Shown here: positions 25,727 through 34,244 of the stretch, one piece after another | Position numbering within the stretch: position 1 is the first letter of the stretch | Layout of the letters: each line of letters begins with the position of its first letter | Program-made: the position numbers and the translations under genes | Source: Bacteroidota bacterium | Lineage (GTDB): Bacteria; Bacteroidota; Bacteroidia; UBA8524 | Assembly (NCBI GenBank): GCA_003531115.1 | Contig: DQHT01000043.1 | Coordinates: 38,647 to 81,409 of the forward strand | Direction of reading: 5' to 3' | Length of the DNA stretch: 42,763 nt | Notes under the pieces: generated by a model | Database searches by the model: none | Told to the model about the DNA's origin: nothing | What the model saw: only the letters and a program-made list of their open reading frames with translations

Positions 25727-28700
25727 ATGAAAATGTACACGATAAAAGGACTGACAATCGGATTTTGCGCTTTGCTTTGCTTACAGCAGGCCGACGCAAA
25801 AGAGGTGATTGGCACTTCGAATAACGGAAGAAAGAACAACGGCCAGCTTGAAAGAAAAGCAGCCGGATGTTTAGAGGCAACTGCTCAGGTTGATATCGAC
25901 GTGAATAATGTCCGTGCACGTATCCTCAATGGAGGAGACATGTGGTGGGACCTGAACTCCGTAGCCAAATATGAAATACCCAAAGTTACCGACCCGAACG
26001 GCATTCGTAAGAATTCAATGTTCGCCGGCGCGATCTGGGTAGGTGGTGTAGACGTGGGTGGTAACCTGAAAGTTGCAGCCATGACTTACCGTCAGTCGAA
26101 TAGCGACTATTACCCGGGAGCACTTGATACTTCATCAGGTGAAGTGGATAAATCGCGCTGTACCGAATACGACAAGATTTGGAAAGTTAACCGCAGCGAT
26201 ATAGAAAAAGCAGCTATTGATTATACCACGGCTCCGGATGATATCCTAACCTGGCCGGCACATGGTGATCCATTTTATGGTGAACCGAGAATGTTAGCCC
26301 CATTTTTCGATAGAGGAGGCGATGGTCAATACAATGTGGAAGATGGTGATTATCCGATCTTAGACCCGACCCGTCCGGCTGAAAACAACAAACCGGAAGA
26401 TCAACCGGATCAAATGTTATACTTTGTTTATAATGACAAAGGAAATATTCACCTGGAAACCGGTGGTATTCCAATTGGTATCGAATTGCAAACGATTGCC
26501 TTTGCCTTTGCTACAAACGATGAGGTGAATAACATGACCTTTTACAAAACCAAGATCACGAACCGTTCATTCGATGAGATCCGCAATTGCTATTTCGGAC
26601 AATGGGTTGATGCGGATCTTGGAAACTACTCCGATGACTACGTAGGGGTGGATATTGGCAGGAAATTAGGATTCTGTTATAACGGTGATGACGATGATGA
26701 AGGAATTTTAGGGTATGGATTAAACCCACCTTCCGTTGGAACAACCTTTTTTGAAGGTCCTCGTGACTCTGCCGGCAATGAAATTGGGCTGACCAAGTTT
26801 GTTTATTACAATAACGACTTCTCTGTCAATGGAAATCCCACTGCAGCTGAACACTATTATGGCTATTTAAGAGGAATCTGGAAAGACGGATCGCCGATCA
26901 CCGAAGGTGGTAACGGTTACCTGACCGGAGCCCCAACCAGCTATATGTTCCCGGGAGACCCGAACAATCCTGGCGACTGGCACGAAAAAAGTGCAGGAAA
27001 TACACCGGGAGACCGTCGTTACCTGCAATCAGCCGGTCCATTTAACCTGAAACCAGGAGCAGTAAATTATGTTACTGTAGGGGTTGTATGGGCAAGAACC
27101 ACAACAGGTGGTGCTACAGGATCCCTCAATCTCCTTCGTCTGGCTTCAGATAAAGCCCAGAAATTGTTCAATAATAAATTCCAGATTTTGGACGGACCAC
27201 CTGCTCCAACACTGGAAATTCAGGAGCTGGATAAAGAGTTGATCATCACTATGGTTGATTCTCTGCGTACTCTGAAAGACATCGAAAGTTTCCGTGTTGA
27301 AGCGAAAGGTGCAAGCAATACTTTGCATTACGAATTTCAGGGGTATAAAATCTACCAACTGCGTGATGCTTTAGTTACAACAGGTCAATTGGAAAATGTT
27401 GAACAAGCCAGATTGCTCTTTCAGGTAGACAAAAGGGATGCTTACAGCCGTATCGTAAACCAGGAACTTGATCCTGATCTTGGGGTGAACATTCCAACGA
27501 TCAAAGTACTTGGCGCCAATGAGGGTCTGCGACATAGCTTTAGGGTAACTGAAGATCTTTTTGCCACAGGGAATTCCTCTTTGGTGAACTTCCAAAGCTA
27601 CCATTATGTGGTATTGGCCTATTCAGTTTGTGTTGACGATCCGAATGAGCCAATTCAATATCTCGAAGGGCGTTTAAACGTGAACACGTATAAGGCTATT
27701 CCGCATAAAAATGATCCCCGTGAAGGAGGAACCAAGCTGAATGCCGGCTATGCCTCAGGACCACAAATAGTAAAAGAAAGTGGAAGCGGAAATGGCGGAG
27801 TATTTTTGAATATCTCTGAAGAAACGGTTGAAGAAGTTCTTCGCGCCCCTTATGTAAGTGCAACGCCAAAATATTTGGGCGGTGGCGGACCGGTGAACAT
27901 CAAAGTGGTTGACCCGATCAAGGTTCCAAACGCCAATTTTGAGTTGATCATTCGCGACTCATCCCTGACCACTGCCGGTGCACGACGCGATTCGCTCCAT
28001 GATGAGTTTACTTATTGGCAACTCACCAACTTAGACAATGGTGAAGTAGTATATTCCGACACGAACATTCATGTTCCGTTTGAACAGGTGATCGCGAAAT
28101 GGGGGATTTCGGTAACGGTCGGACAGGCTGTTTCTCCGGGGTATCCGAATAACCAACTGGATGATGCCAACGGATTTATCGGATTTGAAATCATTTGGGA
28201 AGACGATGCCCGCCAATGGCTTTCCGGAGTAGACGACAACGACAATTCCGTGATGTGGCTGAACTGGATCCGTTCCGGAACCCGTGGACGAAATGATAAT
28301 TTCAACGACATGGCCTACAATCATGACTTTGCCGTAGGAGGTGAACCCATGGATCCATTTGAACGTTATGAAAATATATTCGATGGCCGGATTGCCCCTT
28401 ATGCCTTGGCAGCCAGAGCCCCTTATCAAAACCCGAACTTGGCAACATTTGGACCTGCTTATACAGGCAGCCAGGTAGGTTTTGATAATACCCTTACCGA
28501 TCTTCAAAGTGTAGATATTGTACTCACCCCTGATCGTAGCAAATGGACCAAAGCGATTGTCATTGAAATGAGTGAGGATCCGGGTTTATCGGCTGGTAAT
28601 GCTGCCAAACATACGCCCAGAAAAAGTCCTTCTCTCGACAGAGACCTGAAAACGACTATCGCCGGAGAAACCGGGCGGAGCTGGTTTCCTGGTTATGCTA

Positions 28701-29506
28701 TCAATCTGGAAACCGGAGAACGTTTGAATATCATGTTCGGTGAAGACTCTTACCTGGCTGATGCCAATGGAAATGACATGATCTGGAACCCGACCAGTGA
28801 TTTTGGAACATCGAATGCACCGGTACTGGGAGGTAAACACCATGTTTATATCATGGGTAGAAAGACCTTTGCCGGATATTCAGGAACGCGTTACGATGGA
28901 GGAGATGATTACCTGCCTAAATTAAATTCAGGATCTGTTTCTGAAATGCGCCGGGTATATGCACAATGTATGTGGGTAATGCCTGCTCTTACTGCTCCGG
29001 GCTTTGAAATGAAAGATGGTGTGCCGATTACTGAAGTGACCATAAAACTGCGTGTGAAAAAATCATACGGAACCCAGTTCACTAACCTGGCGAATCCCAC
29101 CGATCCGAATGCCACCTACGAGCAGCCTCGCTATACTTTCAATACTGGCGATATTTCTCCTGAACAAAATGTTGAAGTAGGTAAAGATGCGATGGAACTG
29201 ATCAATATCGTACCGAACCCTTATTATGCTTATTCTGCATATGAAGGCAGCCAGCTCGACAACAGAGTGAAGCTCATTAACCTTCCTTCAAAGTGTACGA
29301 TCAATATTTTCACCCTCAATGGGGCATTGGTCAAACAAATCAAAAAGGATGATGAATCGACTTATGTTGACTGGGATCTGAAAAACCATGCCAATGTGCC
29401 GATAGCGAGCGGGATGTATATTATCCACGTGGATGGCGGCGAATTGGGGGAGAAAGTGATCAAGTGGTTCGGAGTAATGAGGCAAATTGACCTTGACTCT
29501 TTCTAA
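25727..29506 (+). CDS. Large secreted protein with T9SS-like C-terminal sorting domain
   Basis: This 1259-aa protein is exported: a signal peptide (KMYTIKGLTIGFCALLCLQQ, cut near ADAKE). I do not recognise its main body. Early NNVRARILNGGDMWWDLNS and FDRGGDGQYNVEDGDYPIL (an Asp/Gly loop that may bind calcium) are followed by NNMTFYKTKITNRS and an acidic DDDDEG patch near residue 325. The last 95 residues resemble a type A sorting domain: IVPNPYYAYSAYEG, INLPSKCTINIFTLNGALVK, IASGMYIIHVDGG, then GEKVIKWFGVMRQIDLDSF, about 12 residues longer than the usual end. It lies between a TonB receptor and a PorV-like gene. The likely place is the cell surface; function is unknown. Confidence 0.8.
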   Translation: MKMYTIKGLTIGFCALLCLQQADAKEVIGTSNNGRKNNGQLERKAAGCLEATAQVDIDVNNVRARILNGGDMWWDLNSVAKYEIPKVTDPNGIRKNSMFAGAIWVGGVDVGGNLKVAAMTYRQSNSDYYPGALDTSSGEVDKSRCTEYDKIWKVNRSDIEKAAIDYTTAPDDILTWPAHGDPFYGEPRMLAPFFDRGGDGQYNVEDGDYPILDPTRPAENNKPEDQPDQMLYFVYNDKGNIHLETGGIPIGIELQTIAFAFATNDEVNNMTFYKTKITNRSFDEIRNCYFGQWVDADLGNYSDDYVGVDIGRKLGFCYNGDDDDEGILGYGLNPPSVGTTFFEGPRDSAGNEIGLTKFVYYNNDFSVNGNPTAAEHYYGYLRGIWKDGSPITEGGNGYLTGAPTSYMFPGDPNNPGDWHEKSAGNTPGDRRYLQSAGPFNLKPGAVNYVTVGVVWARTTTGGATGSLNLLRLASDKAQKLFNNKFQILDGPPAPTLEIQELDKELIITMVDSLRTLKDIESFRVEAKGASNTLHYEFQGYKIYQLRDALVTTGQLENVEQARLLFQVDKRDAYSRIVNQELDPDLGVNIPTIKVLGANEGLRHSFRVTEDLFATGNSSLVNFQSYHYVVLAYSVCVDDPNEPIQYLEGRLNVNTYKAIPHKNDPREGGTKLNAGYASGPQIVKESGSGNGGVFLNISEETVEEVLRAPYVSATPKYLGGGGPVNIKVVDPIKVPNANFELIIRDSSLTTAGARRDSLHDEFTYWQLTNLDNGEVVYSDTNIHVPFEQVIAKWGISVTVGQAVSPGYPNNQLDDANGFIGFEIIWEDDARQWLSGVDDNDNSVMWLNWIRSGTRGRNDNFNDMAYNHDFAVGGEPMDPFERYENIFDGRIAPYALAARAPYQNPNLATFGPAYTGSQVGFDNTLTDLQSVDIVLTPDRSKWTKAIVIEMSEDPGLSAGNAAKHTPRKSPSLDRDLKTTIAGETGRSWFPGYAINLETGERLNIMFGEDSYLADANGNDMIWNPTSDFGTSNAPVLGGKHHVYIMGRKTFAGYSGTRYDGGDDYLPKLNSGSVSEMRRVYAQCMWVMPALTAPGFEMKDGVPITEVTIKLRVKKSYGTQFTNLANPTDPNATYEQPRYTFNTGDISPEQNVEVGKDAMELINIVPNPYYAYSAYEGSQLDNRVKLINLPSKCTINIFTLNGALVKQIKKDDESTYVDWDLKNHANVPIASGMYIIHVDGGELGEKVIKWFGVMRQIDLDSF

Positions 29507-29525
29507 TACTATAACAGAGAAAAGA

Positions 29526-30629
29526 ATGAAAAAAATTAGCATAAAACAAGTTGCCATGCTGGGAGCCTTAGCGTTAAGCTTAGGCGCCCAGGCTGGAAAC
29601 CCTGACCGTATCGGACAGGCGGGTGCAACAGAATTGCTTATAAACAGTTTTGCCAGAAGTTCTGGTTGGGGTACTGTGCACACTGCGGGTATCCGTGGTT
29701 TGGAAGCTACGCAGCTGAATATAGCAGGGATAGCATTCACCCCGAGAACGGAGGTGATCTTTGCCCGCACAAGCTGGCTGGTTCCTTCTGATGTGCATAT
29801 CAGCAGCTTCGGGTTATCTCAGAAACTGAAAGACGAAAGTGCTTTGTCGCTTTCTATCAATAACATGAACTTTGGAGAAATTGAACGGACCACGACTCAG
29901 AATCCTGAAGGAGGTATTGGTACATTCTCCCCACAGTTTATCAATATCGGATTGGGTTACGCCAAACGTTTTTCCAATACGATCTCAGGAGGTATTCAGG
30001 TGAAGGTGATCAATGAAGCCATTGAAGATGTTCGTGCCTCAGGTTTTGCCATAGATGCAGGAGTTCAATATGTTACATCCTACAGAAGCAAAAGCATTAA
30101 AAAGGACGATATCAAATTTGGAATTTCTGTAAGAAACGTCGGTCCGGATATGAAATACAGCGGCGATGGTCTGTCCATCAAAGCACGTATCAATGGAAAC
30201 AATACCTATGACAATACTGTAGAAAACCGGGTGGCATCTTTTAACTTGCCTTCTCAGGTGAACATCGGTGCTTCCTATGACCTTCGTTTGGACAAGGACT
30301 CAAATACCTATTTCCACAGATTGACCATTGCCGGAAACTTTGTATCGAATTCATTTTCAAGAAATAATTTAATTCTTGGTATGGAGTATAGCTTCAAAGA
30401 ATTTATCATGCTGCGCTCCGGCTTTGTCTACGAGAAGAACATCTTTAGCGAACTTTCCGTTGAGGGCCGTCAAACTGCGCTTACAGGATTTTGTGGAGGG
30501 GCAACCATTGAGGTTCCACTTTCAAAAACCAATGATAACTCATTTAGCTTCGATTATTCTTACCGCAGTACCAACCCTTTCAGAGGAATACACACTTTTG
30601 GTGTCCGACTGAATTTGGGTGCACAATAA
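29526..30629 (+). CDS. PorV/PorQ-family outer-membrane protein
   Basis: The 367-aa protein has a signal peptide (MKKISIKQVAMLGALALSLG, ending AQAGN) and a FadL-like 14-strand barrel pattern. The mature start GQAGATELLINSFARSSGWG fits the PorV/PorQ family, which begins GA...LL.P..AR..GMG. The usual NPAGLA turn is changed to NIAGIAF. In the type IX system PorV shuttles cargo from the translocon to the sortase PorU and binds cargo C-terminal domains. No T9SS structural gene (porU, porT, sprA) is nearby, so this is probably a paralog dedicated to the adjacent 1259-aa protein; that is inference. I chose the ATG at 29526, 19 bases after the upstream stop. A terminator follows. Confidence 0.78.
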   Translation: MKKISIKQVAMLGALALSLGAQAGNPDRIGQAGATELLINSFARSSGWGTVHTAGIRGLEATQLNIAGIAFTPRTEVIFARTSWLVPSDVHISSFGLSQKLKDESALSLSINNMNFGEIERTTTQNPEGGIGTFSPQFINIGLGYAKRFSNTISGGIQVKVINEAIEDVRASGFAIDAGVQYVTSYRSKSIKKDDIKFGISVRNVGPDMKYSGDGLSIKARINGNNTYDNTVENRVASFNLPSQVNIGASYDLRLDKDSNTYFHRLTIAGNFVSNSFSRNNLILGMEYSFKEFIMLRSGFVYEKNIFSELSVEGRQTALTGFCGGATIEVPLSKTNDNSFSFDYSYRSTNPFRGIHTFGVRLNLGAQ

Positions 30630-30653
30630 ATCATTTATTTTATCCTAATTTTG

Positions 30654-30689
30654 AGAAAGTTCCGGGTATTCCCGGAGCTTTCTTTTTTT
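30654..30689 (+). terminator. Strong intrinsic terminator closing the receptor/PorV-like operon
   Basis: AGAAAGTTCCGGG-TATT-CCCGGAGCTTTCT forms a 13-bp stem with one G-T pair, followed by six Ts. It sits 24 bases after the stop at 30629 and before greA. Confidence 0.92.
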
Positions 30690-30706
30690 AAGAATCAAGA
30701 ACAACT

Positions 30707-31180
30707 ATGGCGGATATTCAATACTTCACAGAAGAAGGACTGGAAAACCTGAAAAAGGAATTGCATCATCTGAAAACCGTTCAGCGCCCTGCTATCTCGC
30801 AGCAAATTGCTGAGGCGAGAGACAAAGGCGACCTGTCTGAGAATGCAGAATACGATGCAGCTAAAGAAGCTCAGGGAATGTTGGAAGCTAAGATCTCTCA
30901 GATGGAAGATCTTCTTTCCCGTGCCCGTGTCGTCGATCAGAGCATGCTCGACACTTCCAGGGTGATGATTCTCAGTAAGGTTAAGGTTAAGAACCTGAAA
31001 ACAGGAAAGGACCTGGAATATACCCTGGTAACTGAAAAAGAAGCGGACCTTAAAACCGGGAAAATATCTTCCGGATCGCCTATTGCCAAAGGTTTGATGG
31101 GCAAAACGGTAGGACAGGTCATCGATATCGAAGTTCCTGCCGGTAAAATACAATTCGAAATTCTGGAAATAAGTTTCTGA
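30707..31180 (+). CDS. greA: Transcription elongation factor GreA
   Basis: GreA rescues arrested RNA polymerase by stimulating cleavage of backtracked RNA. The protein (157 aa) begins YFTEEGLENLKKELHHLKTV, a coiled coil whose tip holds the acidic DLSENAEYDAAKEAQ motif that reaches the polymerase active site. The C-terminal FKBP-like domain ends in SPIAKGLMGKTVGQVIDIEV. Length and motif order are normal. Its stop shares a base with the ATG of the HIT gene, so the two are coupled. Confidence 0.97.
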   Translation: MADIQYFTEEGLENLKKELHHLKTVQRPAISQQIAEARDKGDLSENAEYDAAKEAQGMLEAKISQMEDLLSRARVVDQSMLDTSRVMILSKVKVKNLKTGKDLEYTLVTEKEADLKTGKISSGSPIAKGLMGKTVGQVIDIEVPAGKIQFEILEISF

Positions 31181-31572
31181 TGGCCAGCATTTTTACCCGG
31201 ATCATAAATGGCGAACTTCCTGCCTATAAAGTGGCTGAAGACGATAAACATCTTGCCTTTTTGGATATTCAGCCGGTGAGTCTGGGGCATGTTTTGGTTA
31301 TCCCTAAAAAGGAGACGGACTATTTGTTCTCTCTCAGCGAATCGGAACTCTGTGAATTGATGCTTTTTGCCCGGAAAGTGGCAAAACGTATGAAAAAGGC
31401 AATTGACTGCTCACGAATTTCGGTTACAGTAATTGGATTAGAGGTCCCTCATGCGCATATTCATCTTATTCCTATCAATACTATGGACGATTGTAATTTT
31501 TCTCGTCCAAAATTGAATGTGGAGCACGCGCAACTGCAGGCTATTGCTGATAAGATAAATGCAGTGAATTAA
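31180..31572 (+). CDS. HIT-family (histidine triad) hydrolase
   Basis: A 130-aa histidine-triad protein of the PKCI/Hint kind, which hydrolyses nucleoside phosphoramidates. The start [16 protein letters not shown], the [10 protein letters not shown] strand and [12 protein letters not shown] with the HxHxH triad are all present; the usual GQ before V is here LE, a small change. It overlaps greA by one base and the convergent ruvC gene by four bases at the 3' end. A housekeeping role in nucleotide metabolism is likely. Confidence 0.95.
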   Translation: MASIFTRIINGELPAYKVAEDDKHLAFLDIQPVSLGHVLVIPKKETDYLFSLSESELCELMLFARKVAKRMKKAIDCSRISVTVIGLEVPHAHIHLIPINTMDDCNFSRPKLNVEHAQLQAIADKINAVN

Positions 31573-32144
31573 GCGATCCGGTCAGGATTATTTTTAGCAA
31601 AGGCAGACCAGCCCCCGCTTTTTGCACTTTTTTTAAGCCCGGTATCGGTGTGGCTACCCTGAAAAAAGTGACACACCGCCACAGCCAGTCCATCGGTAGC
31701 GTCCAGGTAAGTTGGAATTTCTTCGAATTTGCATAGTGTTTGCAACATGGCAGCTACCTGTTCCTTGCTGGCATTTCCATTTCCGGTTATGCTTTGTTTC
31801 ACTTTTTTGGGTGCATATTCAAAAATTGGCATGTCGCGGTACAGGGCTGCCGCCATGGCCGTACCCTGAGCCCGGCCCAGTTTGAGCATAGACTGAACGT
31901 TCTTGCCAAAAAAGGGCGCTTCGATGGCCAATTCATTGGGATGATAGGTATCGATAAGGTAGAGGCAACGTTCGAATATTTTTTTGAGTTTTTGCGCCTG
32001 ATTTTCTAATTTACTCAAATGGACAACTCCAGTTGTTATCAGTTCAAAGGATTTCTTCGTACAGCCAAGCACACCATATCCCATTATATTTGTGCCGGGG
32101 TCAATGCCCAGGATAATGGAATCGTAAACCTTGTCTTTGTGCAT
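31569..32144 (-). CDS. ruvC: Holliday-junction resolvase RuvC
   Basis: RuvC cuts Holliday junctions made by RuvAB during recombination repair. [15 protein letters not shown] carries the first catalytic Asp, [14 protein letters not shown] the Glu, and [14 protein letters not shown] the last acidic residues (two Asp) and histidine. Length (191 aa from the ATG at 32144) is a little above the 170-185 norm because of a basic C-terminal tail. A perfect TAnnTTTG element lies 6 bases upstream and overlaps the in-frame TTG at 32153, so I reject that start. It is divergent from the flippase-like gene and converges with the HIT gene. Confidence 0.96.
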   Translation of the reverse strand: MHKDKVYDSIILGIDPGTNIMGYGVLGCTKKSFELITTGVVHLSKLENQAQKLKKIFERCLYLIDTYHPNELAIEAPFFGKNVQSMLKLGRAQGTAMAAALYRDMPIFEYAPKKVKQSITGNGNASKEQVAAMLQTLCKFEEIPTYLDATDGLAVAVCHFFQGSHTDTGLKKSAKSGGWSAFAKNNPDRIA

Positions 32145-32150
32145 GCCCTT

Positions 32151-32158
32151 CAAAGGTA
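32151..32158 (-). promoter_or_regulatory. TAnnTTTG -7 promoter element of ruvC
   Basis: The minus strand reads TACCTTTG, an exact consensus match, ending 6 bases before the ruvC ATG. Transcription would begin at or next to the start codon, giving a nearly leaderless mRNA. Confidence 0.5.
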
Positions 32159-32164
32159 TTCAAT

Positions 32165-33130
32165 TTGATCAGAAGGATTTCTCATAACAAGGTCTTCATA
32201 CTGCGGTATTTAAAAATTATCGTCCTGGTGCTCAGCGCCTGGCTTCTCTATCGGGAAATACTCGTCAAGGATAGGTTTCGTGAGAATTTTTCAGCCATCG
32301 TGAATGGCGAAGTTCCGTTCGACTGGATATGGCTGATCCCTGTCTTTATTCTCTTGTTCGCCAATTGGGCCCTTGAAACGCTTAAATGGCAGGTATTGAT
32401 CCGTTCTTTTGCCCAACCTCGGTTTCTTCTTTCCTATAAGGCTATTCTCACAGGCGTATTTGTAAGTTTTTTTACACCGAACAGGGTAGGTGAGTTCGCC
32501 GGCAGGGTTATCTACCTCAAAGAGAAAAAGGTAGAAGCCTCTTTGCTCACCATTGCCGGAAGTTTGGCTCAAAACGTTTGCACCTATCTTTTTGGCAGTT
32601 TGGCTGCACTTTTTTTCTTTGCTGAAGAACCCATCGAATGGGTATTGGGAGGAACGGTTTTATTTTTCCTTACCACTACCCTCTTATTCCTTTATTTCAA
32701 TATTGACCGCCTTGTCGGAATTCTTCGCATCATTCGTCTGCCTAAAAAATGGATGAAATATTTTCTTCCCATTCGGAGGCTCACACGCATGCAATTGTTA
32801 AAGGCTCTCGGATTATCTGCCTTCCGTTATGCGGTATTTTCCATTCAGTTTGTATTGATGTTCAAAGTTTTAGCCATTCCGATCAGTTTTGGCATGGCGC
32901 TTCAGGGTGTGGGATTGTCATTCCTGATACAGAGTGTGTTGCCCACCATTGCATTGCTGGAGGTGGCCAGCAGGGGGGTTGCAGCTCATTATGCTTTTCA
33001 GGTTACGCCCGGGTTCGAAGCTTCCATACTTTTTGCCTCTTACGCTATATGGTTGATCAACCTTTTTCTACCAGGAATGGTCGGTGCATTTCTTTTCCTT
33101 TTCAACAATAAAAAGGATGTGGATCTATAG
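32165..33130 (+). CDS. Flippase-like / lysylphosphatidylglycerol synthase TM-region protein (UPF0104)
   Basis: A 321-aa polytopic inner-membrane protein with about eight hydrophobic segments, for example IIVLVLSAWLLY, WIWLIPVFILLFANWAL, TLLFLYFNI and the final NLFLPGMVGAFLFLF. FTPNRVGEFAGRVIYLKEKK near residue 105 is the conserved N..GE..R signature of this family. Members are linked to lipid modification or transport; the soluble synthase domain of MprF is absent here. The start is TTG at 32165, 20 bases from the divergent ruvC start; no ATG precedes the first membrane segment. Its 3' end overlaps a membrane glycosyltransferase by 14 bases, hinting at a shared lipid-linked sugar. Confidence 0.8.
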   Translation: MIRRISHNKVFILRYLKIIVLVLSAWLLYREILVKDRFRENFSAIVNGEVPFDWIWLIPVFILLFANWALETLKWQVLIRSFAQPRFLLSYKAILTGVFVSFFTPNRVGEFAGRVIYLKEKKVEASLLTIAGSLAQNVCTYLFGSLAALFFFAEEPIEWVLGGTVLFFLTTTLLFLYFNIDRLVGILRIIRLPKKWMKYFLPIRRLTRMQLLKALGLSAFRYAVFSIQFVLMFKVLAIPISFGMALQGVGLSFLIQSVLPTIALLEVASRGVAAHYAFQVTPGFEASILFASYAIWLINLFLPGMVGAFLFLFNNKKDVDL

Positions 33131-34244
33131 CCTTCTTTTTCTTCAGGGACTGCTGAATCTGTGGTATATCAGACTGTTCCTCAGGTATACACGGTCCTGG
33201 AATAACTATAGCTTTACTGACTCTGGTAAAACGCTTCCTGTTTCAGATGAGGTCTGTATTCTTATCGCCCTTCGTAATGAAGAAAAGAACCTGCCGCGAC
33301 TTTTTCAATTCCTGGACAAGCAGACTTATGCACGAAAGCAGTTTCTTTTTATTGATGATCATAGTGAAGATGCTGGTAATGAACTGATCGATGCCTATTG
33401 CGAATCCCACCCGAACGCACGATCTATCAGGCTTCCTGAAGGAATTGGCGGAAAAAAGGCCGCTTTATCATATGCCATGGATCATGTTCACAGCGAATGG
33501 ATCTTGTGTACGGATGCCGATACCTCGATGGGACCTGATTGGGTTTTGAGCATGATGCAGTTCGCAAAGGACCGGGATGCCGTCTTTGTTTCAGGTCCTG
33601 TGGCGATGGAGGAAGATGGTTCCTGGTTCAGCCGGTGGCAGGCTTTAGAGTTTTCGGGTTTGATCGCAATAGGTGGGGCAGGAATATTTATGGATCGCCC
33701 AACCATGTGCAATGGCGCAAATCTTTTATACAGGAGGGAGGCCTTTTTGCAGGTTGGTGGATTTAGAGGGAATGAAAAAATCGCATCGGGCGATGACCAG
33801 TTTCTTATGCACCGGATACACGAACAGTATCCTGGTCGGGTTCATTTTTGCAGGGAACAAAAGGCTATCGTTTATACAGAAACACAACCGACATTCAGAA
33901 AATTTCTTAGCCAGCGAATTCGTTGGGCTTCGAAAAACGGGCATTTTGAACGAAAAGAGGTCAGTACTGAAATGGTTGGTGTTTGGTTGGTTCCGGCCTT
34001 TTTACTGCTGGACCTTCTGCTCGGTTTTTACGCACCACTCTTTTTTGTGGCCTTTTTCATTTTCTTTTTTGCTAAAATGCTGCCTGAAAGGCATTTTTAT
34101 AAGCAGGTCTTGCCCTTTTTTCAACAAGCCGCTTTGATCAAAAACTTCTGGATATCCGAACTTGTCCAGGTGGTTTATGTAGCGGGCATTGGATTGCTGG
34201 GTAAATTTGCTGCATACGAATGGAAAGGAAGGAAACATGAATAA
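33117..34244 (+). CDS. Membrane-anchored GT2 glycosyltransferase
   Basis: A 375-aa inner-membrane enzyme with one N-terminal hydrophobic helix (about residues 1-22) and two to three C-terminal helices (from VWLVPAFLLLDLLLGF). The cytoplasmic GT-A domain shows CILIALRNEEKNLP, FIDDHSEDA, LCTDADTSMG (DxD near residue 145), ASGDDQFL and QRIRWASKNG (the QxxRW acceptor motif). This resembles processive or polyprenol-acceptor GT2 enzymes. The ATG at 33117 lies inside the preceding flippase-like gene, so translation is coupled. Its end overlaps the ABC permease by 8 bases. The product is unknown; a lipid-linked sugar exported by the upstream protein is a fair guess. Confidence 0.87.
   Translation: MWIYSLLFLQGLLNLWYIRLFLRYTRSWNNYSFTDSGKTLPVSDEVCILIALRNEEKNLPRLFQFLDKQTYARKQFLFIDDHSEDAGNELIDAYCESHPNARSIRLPEGIGGKKAALSYAMDHVHSEWILCTDADTSMGPDWVLSMMQFAKDRDAVFVSGPVAMEEDGSWFSRWQALEFSGLIAIGGAGIFMDRPTMCNGANLLYRREAFLQVGGFRGNEKIASGDDQFLMHRIHEQYPGRVHFCREQKAIVYTETQPTFRKFLSQRIRWASKNGHFERKEVSTEMVGVWLVPAFLLLDLLLGFYAPLFFVAFFIFFFAKMLPERHFYKQVLPFFQQAALIKNFWISELVQVVYVAGIGLLGKFAAYEWKGRKHE

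Noticed and set aside
28031..28507. 158-aa open frame on the minus strand
   Set aside because: Antisense to the large secreted protein gene, whose reading frame is continuous; no signal or motif seen.
30646..30653. TAATTTTG, an exact TAnnTTTG match before greA
   Set aside because: It lies immediately upstream of the strong terminator hairpin at 30654, so a transcript begun here would be ended at once. The match is probably chance in AT-rich sequence.
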